Part shown: positions 1 to 8,583 of the stretch, piece after piece | How positions within the stretch are numbered: position 1 is the stretch's first letter | How the letters are laid out: the number at the start of each line of letters is the position of its first letter | Notes under the pieces: model-generated | The model's input: the letters and a program-made list of their open reading frames with translations, nothing else | What the model was told of the DNA's origin: nothing | Databases searched by the model: none | Assembly (NCBI RefSeq): GCF_003014695.1 | Contig: NZ_PYAS01000004.1 | Coordinates: 547,305 to 611,304 of the forward strand | DNA from: Dyadobacter jiangsuensis | GTDB taxonomy: Bacteria > Bacteroidota > Bacteroidia > Cytophagales > Spirosomataceae | Reading direction: 5' to 3' | DNA: 64,000 nucleotides | Position numbers and translations under genes: made by a program

Positions 1-930
1 ATTATCACATACCAACTCCATACCCACCGCACCCGGCCGCGACTGGTAGGCGATAAAGCCCTCCGACGCAAGGTAAGTGTTGATGTAGGTCATCGGCTTG
101 CCCAGCAATTTCTCGAAACCCTTGCGATAAGGCTCGAATGAAACGCCGCCATGCGCGAAAACCTGCAAATTCGGCCATATCTCGTGAATGTTCTTCACAT
201 TGTAATGCGCGATGATCTTTTCGAAAAGCAACTGGATCCACGCAGGAACACCTACCACGAATCCAATGTCCCATTCGCTCGCTACGCGGGTAATTTCTTC
301 CAGTTTCAGGCCCCAGTCGCGCTGTGCAGCGATTTTCTGGCCCGGTTTATAATAAGGACGGAACCAGCGCGGGATCTGCTGGATTTGAATACCACTCAAA
401 TCACCTGCCAGGCTTCCGGTATCGTGCGGGTTCAGGTTGGTACTGCCGCTCAGCATCAGGAAACCTTTTTCGTACAAATCAGGCGGGAGGTCTTTGTAAT
501 GGCCCAACGACAAAATCTGGCGGATACTGGTCTTTTGAATAGCCTTGGTCATCGCTTTCGTCACCGGAATCTGCTTAGAAGCGGCTTCCGATGTTCCCGA
601 GCTCAATGCGTAATATTTCACCGTGCCGGGCCAGCACACATCCTTATCACCTTCGAGGGATTTGTGCCACCATTCGTTGAATATCTTGTTATAATCGTAA
701 ACGGGCACGGTGCGCTTGTAAAGCTCATAAAATGCCCCTTTTTCACCGAAGAGAATGGTGGAAAGCAGCTCGTCGAAATTGTATTTCTCGCCGAACTCGG
801 TATATCTGGCCTTGGCCAGGAGTTTGGCCAGGGTTTTTTTCTGTTGCTGGTGTAAACTTGCCTTGCGGCGGTTGGCAACGATGTTGCTGAAATGGATGCC
901 TTTCTTTAATAAACTGCCTACTAATGCCAT
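1..930 (-). CDS. GH3 auxin-responsive-promoter family protein (partial, C-terminus outside window)
   Basis: An open frame runs without stop from the ATG at 930 to the window edge (310 codons). It starts MALVGSLLKKGIHFSNIVAN and contains the GH3-type region YYALSSGTSEAASKQIPVT (about residues 103-121), resembling the nucleotide-binding loop of acyl-adenylate-forming GH3 enzymes, followed by GFLMLSGSTNL. In plants GH3 proteins conjugate amino acids to acyl acids such as auxin; the substrate of the bacterial relatives is unknown to me. It lies 14 bp downstream of surE on the same strand, so the two are probably cotranscribed. About 200 C-terminal residues are missing here (GH3 proteins are about 500 residues). 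Family assignment is good, function is not inferred. Confidence 0.85.
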   Translation of the reverse strand, partial: MALVGSLLKKGIHFSNIVANRRKASLHQQQKKTLAKLLAKARYTEFGEKYNFDELLSTILFGEKGAFYELYKRTVPVYDYNKIFNEWWHKSLEGDKDVCWPGTVKYYALSSGTSEAASKQIPVTKAMTKAIQKTSIRQILSLGHYKDLPPDLYEKGFLMLSGSTNLNPHDTGSLAGDLSGIQIQQIPRWFRPYYKPGQKIAAQRDWGLKLEEITRVASEWDIGFVVGVPAWIQLLFEKIIAHYNVKNIHEIWPNLQVFAHGGVSFEPYRKGFEKLLGKPMTYINTYLASEGFIAYQSRPGAVGMELVCDN

Positions 931-944
931 AGCTGTTGGTTAAA

Positions 945-1712
945 TTACAAATCCCAGGTCGATAGCTTTTTCAACGCTTCATACTCTGTCAGATCATATT
1001 GACATGGCACCACCGAGATATAGTTATTATCCAGTGCCCAGACATCGGTGTCTTCTTTTTCGGTATCGAAATTGACAAACTCGCCGGCCATCCAAAGGTA
1101 GCCGCGACCATTAGGGTCTACGCGGTAGTCGAATTTCTCCTGCCATTTGGCATGCGCCTGGCGGCATACTTTTACGCCTTTCAGCGCCAGGTCTGTTTTG
1201 GCGGGGATGTTTACATTCAATGCAATGCCGTTTGGAATACCATTTTTCAAAGCCTCTTCCGTAATCGACTTGATGTAGGGAACTGCGTGGCTGAAATCCG
1301 CATCCTCCCTGAAATCGCAAAGCGAAAAGCCGATTGCCGGGATGCCCTCGATCGCCGCTTCAATGGCCGCCGACATCGTGCCGGAGTACAGCACGCTGAT
1401 CGAACTGTTGCTGCCGTGATTGATACCGCTCACGACGAGGTCAGGCTTGCGGTCCTGCAACACGTAGTTTTTAGCCAGTTTCACACAGTCGGCCGGTGTT
1501 CCCGAGCATTCATACTCCGTCACATCATCAAAAATATGGGTGGAATAAAGCCTGAGCGGTTCACCGATGGTGATAGCATGGCCCATTCCGGATTGCGGGC
1601 TGTTGGGAGCGACTACGATCACTTCACCCAGCGTTTGCATGATTTCAACCAGTGTTCGGATTCCTTTTGACGTTATTCCGTCGTCATTTGTAACTAAAAT
1701 GAGGGGTTTCAT
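945..1712 (-). CDS. surE: 5'/3'-nucleotidase SurE
   Basis: 255-residue protein of the SurE family, a metal-dependent nucleoside monophosphate phosphatase of the cytoplasm (stationary-phase survival protein). The family signature is complete: LVTNDDG with metal ligands Asp10 and Asp11, Ser41 in NSPQSGMGHAIT, and Asn98 in VSGINHGSNSS. Length matches the family (about 250 residues). ATG at 1712 gives MKPLILVTNDDG, the usual N-terminus. The stop is 14 bp before the GH3-family gene, giving a likely two-gene operon. The divergent acetyltransferase starts about 120 bp upstream. Confidence 0.96.
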   Translation of the reverse strand: MKPLILVTNDDGITSKGIRTLVEIMQTLGEVIVVAPNSPQSGMGHAITIGEPLRLYSTHIFDDVTEYECSGTPADCVKLAKNYVLQDRKPDLVVSGINHGSNSSISVLYSGTMSAAIEAAIEGIPAIGFSLCDFREDADFSHAVPYIKSITEEALKNGIPNGIALNVNIPAKTDLALKGVKVCRQAHAKWQEKFDYRVDPNGRGYLWMAGEFVNFDTEKEDTDVWALDNNYISVVPCQYDLTEYEALKKLSTWDL

Positions 1713-1831
1713 ATATTTCTACTGATCGGGTGCTTAGCAGCGTCGTGCGATCTGGTCTGCCGGCTCAGTAACATGGTTTTTAAGTGAATAAATATTTAAT
1801 TGCGCTTTTCAAGCTGCCAAATTTAAGCAAT

Positions 1832-2326
1832 ATGCCTTCATTCGCAACACTACAAGCCTCGGTCGGGGACATTCCGACCATCATCGAAATCCAGGAAAAA
1901 ACATGGGAACCCACTTACCGTGACATCCTTAGCAAGGAGCAGATCGATTTTATGTTCGAAAAAATATATTCTCCCGAATCGCTCTCACACCAGATGGAAT
2001 CCGGGCAGCAATTTATGATCCTGCTAAGCGACGAAACGCCCGCCGGCTTTTCGTCTGTTTCGGAAGAAAAGCCCGGAAAGTACAAATTACACAAAATATA
2101 TGTGCTTCCCGCCACGCAGGGAACCGGCGCGGGTAAATACCTTTTGCAAGCAACTGAAAACTACGTGAAGTCGGTGGGGGGAACTGTGCTGTCGCTGAAC
2201 GTGAACCGCTACAATAAGGCCAAAACTTTCTATGAAAAAATGGGCTTCCAGGTCGTAGACGAGCAGGATATTCCCATTGGGCCTTACTGGATGAACGATT
2301 ACGTGCTCGAAAAACCATTGAACTGA
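1832..2326 (+). CDS. GNAT family N-acetyltransferase
   Basis: 164 residues from the ATG at 1832 (MPSFATLQASVGDIP). An in-frame ATG at 1784 would add 16 residues (MNKYLIALFKLP) that precede the normal GNAT beta-1 strand, so I prefer the inner start. The acetyl-CoA loop is visible as YVLPATQGTGAGKYLLQ (Q-x-x-G-x-G type) and the C-terminal motif as LNVNRYNKAKTFYEKMGF. The substrate cannot be read from sequence. It ends 5 bp from the convergent trhO gene. Confidence 0.88.
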   Translation: MPSFATLQASVGDIPTIIEIQEKTWEPTYRDILSKEQIDFMFEKIYSPESLSHQMESGQQFMILLSDETPAGFSSVSEEKPGKYKLHKIYVLPATQGTGAGKYLLQATENYVKSVGGTVLSLNVNRYNKAKTFYEKMGFQVVDEQDIPIGPYWMNDYVLEKPLN

Positions 2327-2331
2327 ACCGG

Positions 2332-3318
2332 CTAGGCCGATTCAGTTTTCAATGCGAGTTTCATTTTCTTGATATTCTTCTGCTGGCTTTTCAGGCCTTG
2401 CATCGGATGGTAATGGTTGCTGTTTACCACATAATAGCCGGTGCCGTCGTAAGCGCGTTTGGCAGGATGTGATTTACATTCTGCCGAACAGGCGCCTTCC
2501 ATTTCCCAACCGCATTTTTCGCAGATCGGTACGTGGTTGTTGCATTCGGCGTTCGCGCAGTTCACCATGCGGTCGCTGGGCTCTTCGCAGATGTAGCATT
2601 TCGAAATGACCGTCGGGTTCACGCTGTTCACATTCACGGTAATGCGGTTGTCGAACACGTAACACTTGCCGTCGAAGTTTTCGCCGCCTTCTTCCAGTCC
2701 GTAACGTATAATGCCTCCGTGCAGTTGGTAAACGTCGGTAAAGCCCTGGTCGAGCAGGTAGGCGCTGGCTTTCTCGCATTTGATGCCGCCGGTGCAATAG
2801 GTGATTACCTTCTTGTCTTTCAAATGGGCAATCTCATGTACGTGATCGGGGAGCTCGCGCAGGTTGTGCATATCGAACGTGATCGCGCCCTTGAACTTGC
2901 CTACCTCATGCTCGTAATCCGAACGCATATCCACCAGCACCACATCCGGGTCGTTCAGCATTGCTTTGAAATCGGCCGGTTCGAGGTGCTTGCCTGTTTG
3001 TACGAGCGGGTTTACGGGGAGATCGGAATTTACGATCTCATCCTTTACACGCACGTGTAATTTTTGGAATGCAACGTGGTCCGACTCTTCTACTTTGAAC
3101 TGAACGCCTGCGAAACGCGCGTCAGAACGGACGTAGTTCATATAGGCCTCGCATTGCTCAGGCGTGCCCGAAACCGTGCCGTTAAGGCCCTCAGGCGCCA
3201 CGATAATGCGGCCGAGGAGGTCGTTTTCCACACAAAAAAAGTGATGCTCGTCGCGGTAGGTGTCGGGATCGGCGATGGGCGTGTAATAGTAATATAATAT
3301 AACCCGGTAAGGTTTCAT
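2332..3318 (-). CDS. trhO: tRNA uridine(34) hydroxylase TrhO (rhodanese-like, YceA family)
   Basis: 328 residues. An N-terminal domain of about 100 residues (RIIVAPEGLNGTVSG) is followed by a rhodanese domain (about 115-210) with the catalytic loop VITYCTGGIKCEK; Cys175 is the predicted active-site residue. A cysteine-rich tail follows (about 240-290, CYICEEPSD, CANAEC, CEKCGWEMEG, CSAEC), probably metal binding. Known members hydroxylate uridine 34 of tRNA on the way to 5-methoxyuridine or cmo5U. Length and domain order match YceA/TrhO. Convergent with the acetyltransferase; divergent from the nucleoside kinase. Confidence 0.93.
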   Translation of the reverse strand: MKPYRVILYYYYTPIADPDTYRDEHHFFCVENDLLGRIIVAPEGLNGTVSGTPEQCEAYMNYVRSDARFAGVQFKVEESDHVAFQKLHVRVKDEIVNSDLPVNPLVQTGKHLEPADFKAMLNDPDVVLVDMRSDYEHEVGKFKGAITFDMHNLRELPDHVHEIAHLKDKKVITYCTGGIKCEKASAYLLDQGFTDVYQLHGGIIRYGLEEGGENFDGKCYVFDNRITVNVNSVNPTVISKCYICEEPSDRMVNCANAECNNHVPICEKCGWEMEGACSAECKSHPAKRAYDGTGYYVVNSNHYHPMQGLKSQQKNIKKMKLALKTESA

Positions 3319-3472
3319 AGTTCAATTCTTTTCTCCAAATCAGCCGCAAATATACGAATAATGCAAGTTTTAAGAAAATGCCGAAAATCAGTTTTGTAGC
3401 TGACCGGTTATCCGTTGAAATACATATTTTTGTGAGCACTCGTTCATTCACTCAACTTCATCCTATCTCCTT

Positions 3473-4087
3473 ATGCACATCGCTATCATTGGTAACATCG
3501 GCGCAGGTAAAACTACATTGACCCAGATGCTGGGGGATTATTTCAAATGGGAAGTGATGTACGAAGCGGTGGAAGGAAATCCCTATCTGGCTGATTTTTA
3601 TATGGATATGGAGCGCTGGGCGTTCAATCTGCAAATTTACTTTTTGAACAACCGCTTTGCGCAAGTCCAGAAAATCCGCGAAACGACCTATTCGACCATC
3701 GTTCAGGACCGCACTATTTTTGAAGATGCCTACATTTTTGCCCGCAACCTCTACGAATCGGGCGTACTCACCGACCGCGATTACCAGACTTACCTGCTGC
3801 TCTTTGAATCCATTATCCGGACCGTTTCCCAGCCCGATTTGCTGATTTACCTCAAAGCGGATATTCCCAAGCTGGTGTCACAAATCAAAAAGCGCGGCCG
3901 CGAATTCGAATCGGATATTTCGATAGACTATCTGACGAATCTGAATCGCTATTACGAGGATTTCGTGCAGAACTACGAGGATGGTAAAATCCTTGAAATA
4001 GATGTTAACAACATGGATTTCGAGTCGAATCCCAAAGATTTCGAGCACATCGTTTCGCTGCTGAACAAAGAGCTGTTCTACGTGTGA
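3473..4087 (+). CDS. deoxynucleoside kinase (deoxyadenosine/deoxyguanosine kinase type)
   Basis: 204 residues starting MHIAIIGNIGAGKTTLTQML with a P-loop at residues 7-14 (GNIGAGKT). ERWAFNLQIYFLNNRF (about residues 46-61) and VQDRTIFEDAYIFARN match the substrate-binding and DRx(3)E regions of the dNK fold. These kinases phosphorylate deoxynucleosides with ATP for dNTP salvage in the cytoplasm. A TAnnTTTG box (TATTTTTG, 3425-3432) lies 40 bp upstream but without a well-spaced TTTG partner. Substrate preference (dA, dG or dC) is not decided by the sequence. Confidence 0.92.
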   Translation: MHIAIIGNIGAGKTTLTQMLGDYFKWEVMYEAVEGNPYLADFYMDMERWAFNLQIYFLNNRFAQVQKIRETTYSTIVQDRTIFEDAYIFARNLYESGVLTDRDYQTYLLLFESIIRTVSQPDLLIYLKADIPKLVSQIKKRGREFESDISIDYLTNLNRYYEDFVQNYEDGKILEIDVNNMDFESNPKDFEHIVSLLNKELFYV

Positions 4088-4094
4088 CGCGTGC

Positions 4095-4565
4095 CTAGCG
4101 CATACATGCGATTGCTTTGTGGAGCAGCTGGTTCTTTTTAGCATCGACCTTGAACGTCCGTCTGTCGTCGGGCAGCAGTATCTCAATCTGCACCGTTCCT
4201 TTCATTTTTTCGAGCTCTTTCGGTTCGATAGGAGTGGACAGGACGAATTCGCTCTGCCAGTTGCTGCGGTCGGTGGAGTTGATGGTGGTGTAGAGGGAAA
4301 AATTGCCTTTCACCGATGAGAACTTGATTTCGGTGAACATCTGAACGTGGTAGACCTGGCCAAATTCGTCATTATGGTAATTGAGAATCCGCTCCTCGCC
4401 GGTCCTGGCGAGGGTCAGGTACTCTTTAGGCCCGGAAAGCTGGACGATGTGATAGTGGACTTTCTTGTGATTCGACGGGCTGACGGTTTCCTTGCATTGC
4501 GCAAAAGACTTATTCTCGTCAGCCATCAGTAAGCCGACCACACCAAGCAGGAAAGTGAACTTCAT
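4095..4565 (-). CDS. secreted protein of unknown function
   Basis: 156 residues from the ATG at 4565 (MKFTFLLGVVGLLMADENKSFAQ), which gives a signal peptide ending near FAQ-C; an ATG seven codons upstream (4586) would put MLNYALC before it and is less likely. The mature part is beta-rich with no recognised motif (HYHIVQLSGPKEYLTLARTGEERI, split here for length: VQLSGPKEYLTLARTG then EERILNYH). It ends 7 bp from the convergent nucleoside kinase. Function unknown; periplasmic or surface location inferred from the signal peptide. Confidence 0.75.
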   Translation of the reverse strand: MKFTFLLGVVGLLMADENKSFAQCKETVSPSNHKKVHYHIVQLSGPKEYLTLARTGEERILNYHNDEFGQVYHVQMFTEIKFSSVKGNFSLYTTINSTDRSNWQSEFVLSTPIEPKELEKMKGTVQIEILLPDDRRTFKVDAKKNQLLHKAIACMR

Positions 4566-4797
4566 GCAGAGGGCGTAATTCAACACTTTTCTAGATTTCA
4601 GGGTTATTCAAACGTTTGTAAAGATAATTGCCTGATAAGTAGAATGCAATAGAATCGGCGGAAATGACTACTTTCTGCTCTATTCCTATGCCGGTTATTT
4701 GTAGGTTTCCGCGAACTTGCCCCTGGCTCCCTGATTTTCGTTTCCGGTTTTTCGACTTCGCTTTTGTAAAGGGGCCTTACAGCTATTAAAAAGGCAT

Positions 4798-4833
4798 AAA
4801 AAAAGTGCGTTTACAGCTCATAAACGCACTTTT
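4798..4833 (-). terminator. Rho-independent terminator of tRNA-Leu
   Basis: Perfect 13-bp inverted repeat AAAAGTGCGTTTA / TAAACGCACTTTT around a 7-nt loop, followed on the minus strand by a T-run. It lies directly downstream of tRNA-Leu. Confidence 0.85.
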
Positions 4834-4840
4834 AACAATG

Positions 4841-4924
4841 TGACCAGAAGGAGAGTCGAACTCCTATACCCGAACGGGCACTACCCCCTCAAAGTAGCGT
4901 GTCTACCAATTCCACCACCTGGCC
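4841..4924 (-). tRNA. tRNA-Leu (anticodon GAG)
   Basis: 84-nt class II tRNA on the minus strand. The 5' acceptor strand is GGCCAGG and the 3' acceptor strand ..TCTGGTC plus discriminator A. The D-arm is GGTGGAATTGGTAGACAC, the anticodon stem CTACT/GGTAG closes the loop TTGAGGG with anticodon GAG, there is a long variable arm (GCCCGTTCGGGT), and the T-arm carries GTTCGACTC. The CCA end is not encoded. A terminator follows immediately. Confidence 0.96.
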
Positions 4925-5150
4925 GTCAATCGTGATGCAAAAGTAGTATTTAAATCATACGACGCAACAGTTATGCCCTGATTTTTTTGAGAAAAAATGG
5001 CGCATTGCGCAAAAAAGCCTTCGTATTTGCGCAATTTGGTCGTAGTTTCGTGGCCCGAAAACGGGTTAGTGACCAAAGGATCAGACGGTTCAGCCATTCG
5101 GTCGACGAAGGCTCAGAAATATTAAAAATTTTAGATTTAGTAATTAGCAT

Positions 5151-5181
5151 AAAAGCCCTGGCATCGATCCAAGGCTTTTTA
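5151..5181 (-). terminator. terminator downstream of the SelA-fold gene
   Basis: AAAAGCCcTGG / CCAaGGCTTTTT stem with a CATCGAT loop and a T-run on both strands, 30 bp after the stop of the gene at 5211-6896. The rest of 4925-5210 has no supportable gene; a 66-codon plus-strand frame there lacks any start context or family resemblance. Confidence 0.75.
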
Positions 5182-5210
5182 TGTTAATTACCGTTATGTG
5201 AATCCAGGTC

Positions 5211-6896
5211 CTAGGTCGACAACGGACGTCCGGCAGGGATATTGATCCGCTGGCGGTTGCTGGGGAAGGTTGCCTTCTTGGCGGTAAATTTCGCGTTCAC
5301 ATATTCTACCATATCGATTTCACCGGTAATGGTGTCGCCCGAGAGCTTTCCGTGGAATGTCATGGTGAGGTTGTCGCCCGGCACGCTGTACCGGCTTTGG
5401 AAGCGTACTTCGTCCCCATCGATGTTGCCGAACAGCTCGCGCGTCGCGAATTCGCCCTTATGCGTTCCGTACAGGTAGTTGCCGTCCTGCCTTTCGATAA
5501 TGAATGTATGTTTGCTCGCACTGGTGTAAAACTCGATGCTCACATCCCAACGGCCTGCGATTTCCGCTGCCGGTGCTTTCATCGTCGCCTCGGCTTTCGG
5601 TGCGCTGCGCTTGCGGGTGAGGATTTCGTAAATGCGTTCCGCCACAATTTTGTCGTTACCGGGGCCCATCATATAAGCGGCTACGGTTATCGATGTGGTA
5701 GGCGGGCCGGATTGCGCTGCCTGGCCTCTGCGGAAACCGGTTCCTACGGCCACACGCGGTTTGGTGGTTTGCAGCTCGTCGGCTACTTCCTGGCCCGTGA
5801 TGTTAAGCTTGGTAGGGTCCCAGGTTACGGTTAATGTCGGTGTTGCATTATCCAGTGCGCCTTCGGCAGGCTCCTTAATTTCGAGTTTAGCACTTGGAAT
5901 GCCGTTCAGTTTCTTGGAAATGTTTTCCAGCCACGACACCCAGGTTCTCATTTCAGCCTTATGGTCACGAGTGGCCCATGCTTCCACAGCTGCGAGCATA
6001 CCTATCATTTCTTCGCGGCCTACTTTATTGTTGCGGCAAGGTCCGTGGTGCGGTGCGCTGGCCTGCCATGCCGACATGAGTACATCCTTGCTACCGAGCA
6101 TCAGACCTGCACATTGCGGTCCGCGGATTACTTTTCCACCGCTGTATGCTACCACCGAAGCGCCGGCTTGCAGGTGGATATTAGGGATCGTCAAACGCTC
6201 GGCCGCGGCATCCACCAGCAATGGTACACCGGCAGGTTTGGCGATATCCGCTACCGCCTTCACAGTCCATGGCTCATCACCCGGCATCATGTAAATCATC
6301 GCCGTGCGCGGCGTGATGGCTTTTTTGAGCTCTTCGATGGTCTCTACCGTAATGATTTTTACGCCCACGTTACGTATCGCGTGGTCATACACGTTGCGCG
6401 AGGATCTCGGGATAATCACCTCTGTTTTTTCAAAACCTTCGAGATTGGGAATACGGATCAGTTTTTCAGGATTACCACCTGCGATAATGCCTGCGGTTAC
6501 CTCGTTCATACCCGCCGCGCAGCCCGATGATACCATGCCCCATTCGGAGCCGACGATTTCTGAAAGGCGCTGGCCTACACCAAATGCCAGCTCGTCGATC
6601 TGTACATTATACTGGCATGCATATTCCATGGCCTGACGAACTTCGGGAAGCTCAATGGATGCCCCGATAATGGTAAATGTCCCCCGGCAGTTGATAATCG
6701 GCTCCACGCCGATCGACTGATAGATTTGCGGTCCGGGCTTCAAGGGTCCGGGTGCTGATACGGCTGCCGCAGCTTGCTGAAACCATTTCGGTTTGCTGCT
6801 CTCGGCAAAGGCGGCCGACGTGCTGGCCGCCGCGCTCAGAACGCCTCCCGCGAGCGGGATCATGGAAAGATCTTTCAAAAGTTCTCTGCGTTTCAT
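5211..6896 (-). CDS. Tat-exported PLP-dependent enzyme of the SelA / D-glucosaminate-6-phosphate ammonia-lyase fold, with extra C-terminal domain
   Basis: 561 residues. The N-terminus MKRRELLKDLSMIPLAGG has a twin-arginine motif and an Ala-rich signal region, so export in folded, cofactor-loaded form is likely. The central part (about 55-430) is a fold-type I PLP domain: SSGCAAGMNEV phosphate loop (123-133), Asp229 in LLVDAAAE, and the Schiff-base lysine Lys255 in YSGGKVIRGPQ, as in SelA-like proteins. It is not a selenocysteine synthase by context: no selB, selD or tRNA-Sec is near. A further domain (about 450-550; GRWDVSIEF, GEFATRELFGNIDGDEV, GKLSGDTITGEI) looks like a small beta-barrel added to the enzyme. 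The amidohydrolase gene upstream on the same strand is its likely partner, but 208 bp with a repeat tract separate them. Substrate unknown. Confidence 0.8.
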   Translation of the reverse strand: MKRRELLKDLSMIPLAGGVLSAAASTSAAFAESSKPKWFQQAAAAVSAPGPLKPGPQIYQSIGVEPIINCRGTFTIIGASIELPEVRQAMEYACQYNVQIDELAFGVGQRLSEIVGSEWGMVSSGCAAGMNEVTAGIIAGGNPEKLIRIPNLEGFEKTEVIIPRSSRNVYDHAIRNVGVKIITVETIEELKKAITPRTAMIYMMPGDEPWTVKAVADIAKPAGVPLLVDAAAERLTIPNIHLQAGASVVAYSGGKVIRGPQCAGLMLGSKDVLMSAWQASAPHHGPCRNNKVGREEMIGMLAAVEAWATRDHKAEMRTWVSWLENISKKLNGIPSAKLEIKEPAEGALDNATPTLTVTWDPTKLNITGQEVADELQTTKPRVAVGTGFRRGQAAQSGPPTTSITVAAYMMGPGNDKIVAERIYEILTRKRSAPKAEATMKAPAAEIAGRWDVSIEFYTSASKHTFIIERQDGNYLYGTHKGEFATRELFGNIDGDEVRFQSRYSVPGDNLTMTFHGKLSGDTITGEIDMVEYVNAKFTAKKATFPSNRQRINIPAGRPLST

Positions 6897-6962
6897 TGGT
6901 GTTAAGGTATTGGGGGTTTTGAATGGTTAAAGGGCTTTGTCAGGAAAATAGGCCGGACGTAG

Positions 6963-7045
6963 TCGGGTGTTGTCAACGTTGTCAGGTGTTGTCAGGTGTT
7001 GTCAATTGTTGCCAGGTATTGTCAAGCATTGTCAGATATTGAGGT
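6963..7045. repeat. tract of degenerate 10-bp direct repeats (TGTTGTCAGG type)
   Basis: About eight head-to-tail copies with exact 10-bp period: GTGTTGTCAA, CGTTGTCAGG, TGTTGTCAGG, TGTTGTCAAT, TGTTGCCAGG, TATTGTCAAG, CATTGTCAGA, TATTGAGG. It fills the gap between the amidohydrolase (stop at 7105) and the start of the PLP enzyme (6896). The 10-bp period places every copy on the same face of the helix. Whether it is a protein-binding array or a slipped-strand repeat is not decided by sequence. Confidence 0.85.
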
Positions 7046-7104
7046 AAGGATGCCTGATTTGATTTGGAATACCCTTTTTTTGGAATAAATATCTTGCTGT
7101 TCGC

Positions 7105-8442
7105 TTACCGGGGGCCTGCTCCCTGGCCTTGTTGGCCCTGGGCGCCCGCGGGGCGCTCCGGACGAGGCAGGTTAACAGGCTCTACGCGGGCATTGAGCGT
7201 GTACACGATGTTGCCACCGCGGATGGTGGCTTCGGTTTCGATGCGTTTTTTACCGGTGATTTTGCCGTCGCGGGCGTAGTAGCCGAAGTTGCCGTCGCGC
7301 AGGTTCAATAGGGCAACATCTGCGGGTGAGCCTACGGACAGGTTACCGAGCTCCTCGCGGCGGATTTCCTGTGCGGGATTCCAGGTGCTGGCTTTGATCA
7401 CACTTTTGAAATCCATACCCATGGCCATAAACATCGACATAATGTTGTTCATATCCTTCATCGCCGAGTTCATACTGCTCGTGTGGAGGTCGGTGCTGAT
7501 GGAGTTCGGGTAGAAACCCTGCTTGATCGCGGGCTGTCCCTGGGAGAGAAGAAAGCTGGCGCCTCCGAAACCCACATCAAAGATCACCCCGCGTTTCTGC
7601 GCTTCGATGGCGTAGGGTTTCACTTTGTTAGTCGATACATCGACGATGGATTCGCGACCGCGGCCGCTGTTATTGCTGTTTCCGCCAAAGCAATGGGTGT
7701 AAATGTCGCCTTTGCGGAATTTTTTCAAATACAATTCTTCCAATGGCAAAACGGGATTGGCGCTGCCGAAGTCGACCATGATGGGGATGTTGGCAAGCGT
7801 ACCTGCCTCCAATGCACGGTCGGTCGGTGTCCAGTCGTGCCCTACGAAATGCGCCAACTTTACGCCTACGACGTCGTTGGGGTACTTTTTGGCCATTTCG
7901 GCGGTAGCCTTCGCGTCCATTTCTTCGAGGCTGTTCTCGAATTTCCCACCGGCCATTCCCTCGCCTACAATGTTCAGGAAAGCCAGCACGCGGGTTTTGG
8001 AGAGATCGATGGTTTGCTTTTTGAAAGTCTCAAAGGTCTTCCAGCCGGAACTTCCCGCGTCCACTACGGTGGTGACGCCTGAGCGGAATGTGAAACCGTC
8101 AGCAGGCAGCCCATTCGGGCCGTTGCGGTAGGTGCCTTTGAGGTCGGTGCCCCAGAAAAAGTGGACGTGAATGTCGATCAGCCCGGGCGTGACGTAGAGC
8201 CCTTTGGCATCTACCACCTGCACGGCCTGGCTGGCGTCGATGTTTTTGGCTACCAGGGCGATTTTCCCGTCCTCACCGCCGGGTGTGCCTTCAATGGCCA
8301 CATCCATGACGGCGTCGATGTTGTTTTTCGGGTCGATCACATGCCCGCCTTTGATCACGATGCTGTATTTCTTCTCCTGCGACCAGGCCGGCTGGCACAG
8401 CATAAAGAGCACCACCAAGGCAAAAAGGGAGAAAGCTCTCAT
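7105..8442 (-). CDS. exported amidohydrolase/deacetylase family metalloenzyme
   Basis: 445 residues, signal peptide MRAFSLFALVVLFMLCQPAWSQ. Amidohydrolase-superfamily core with a composite beta-sandwich start (IVIKGGHVIDPKNNIDAV), metal ligands His92 and His94 in GLIDIHVHFFW, probable bridging Lys195 (VGVKLAHFVGHDW) with His198, a later His in IYTHCFGG, and the catalytic Asp in SISTDLHTSS. The C-terminus closes the sandwich (GSPADVALLNL) and ends in a Pro/Gln/Gly-rich tail. These enzymes resemble dihydroorotases and D-aminoacylases. Upstream of the SelA-fold enzyme in the same direction; pairing of a SelA-like protein with an amidohydrolase of this type is a recurrent arrangement and suggests sequential breakdown of an acylated amino compound outside the cytoplasm (inference). 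Confidence 0.85.
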   Translation of the reverse strand: MRAFSLFALVVLFMLCQPAWSQEKKYSIVIKGGHVIDPKNNIDAVMDVAIEGTPGGEDGKIALVAKNIDASQAVQVVDAKGLYVTPGLIDIHVHFFWGTDLKGTYRNGPNGLPADGFTFRSGVTTVVDAGSSGWKTFETFKKQTIDLSKTRVLAFLNIVGEGMAGGKFENSLEEMDAKATAEMAKKYPNDVVGVKLAHFVGHDWTPTDRALEAGTLANIPIMVDFGSANPVLPLEELYLKKFRKGDIYTHCFGGNSNNSGRGRESIVDVSTNKVKPYAIEAQKRGVIFDVGFGGASFLLSQGQPAIKQGFYPNSISTDLHTSSMNSAMKDMNNIMSMFMAMGMDFKSVIKASTWNPAQEIRREELGNLSVGSPADVALLNLRDGNFGYYARDGKITGKKRIETEATIRGGNIVYTLNARVEPVNLPRPERPAGAQGQQGQGAGPR

Positions 8443-8583
8443 AATATATTAAGGGTTTAGGATAGATAAATGCTTCTGTACAATGCCGTTGCAAGCAGGC
8501 TGCATTCAAGATGAGGACACATATTTAACATCAAAACCCCCATCGCCAGCCTGTAATTATTTTCAGGATACCCGGTATGCTGA

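Noticed and set aside
4987..5187. 66-codon plus-strand frame after tRNA-Leu
   Set aside because: It runs into a terminator stem and has no coding signature.
6963..7045. CRISPR-like array
   Set aside because: Period is 10 bp without spacers; CRISPR repeats are longer and separated by unique spacers.
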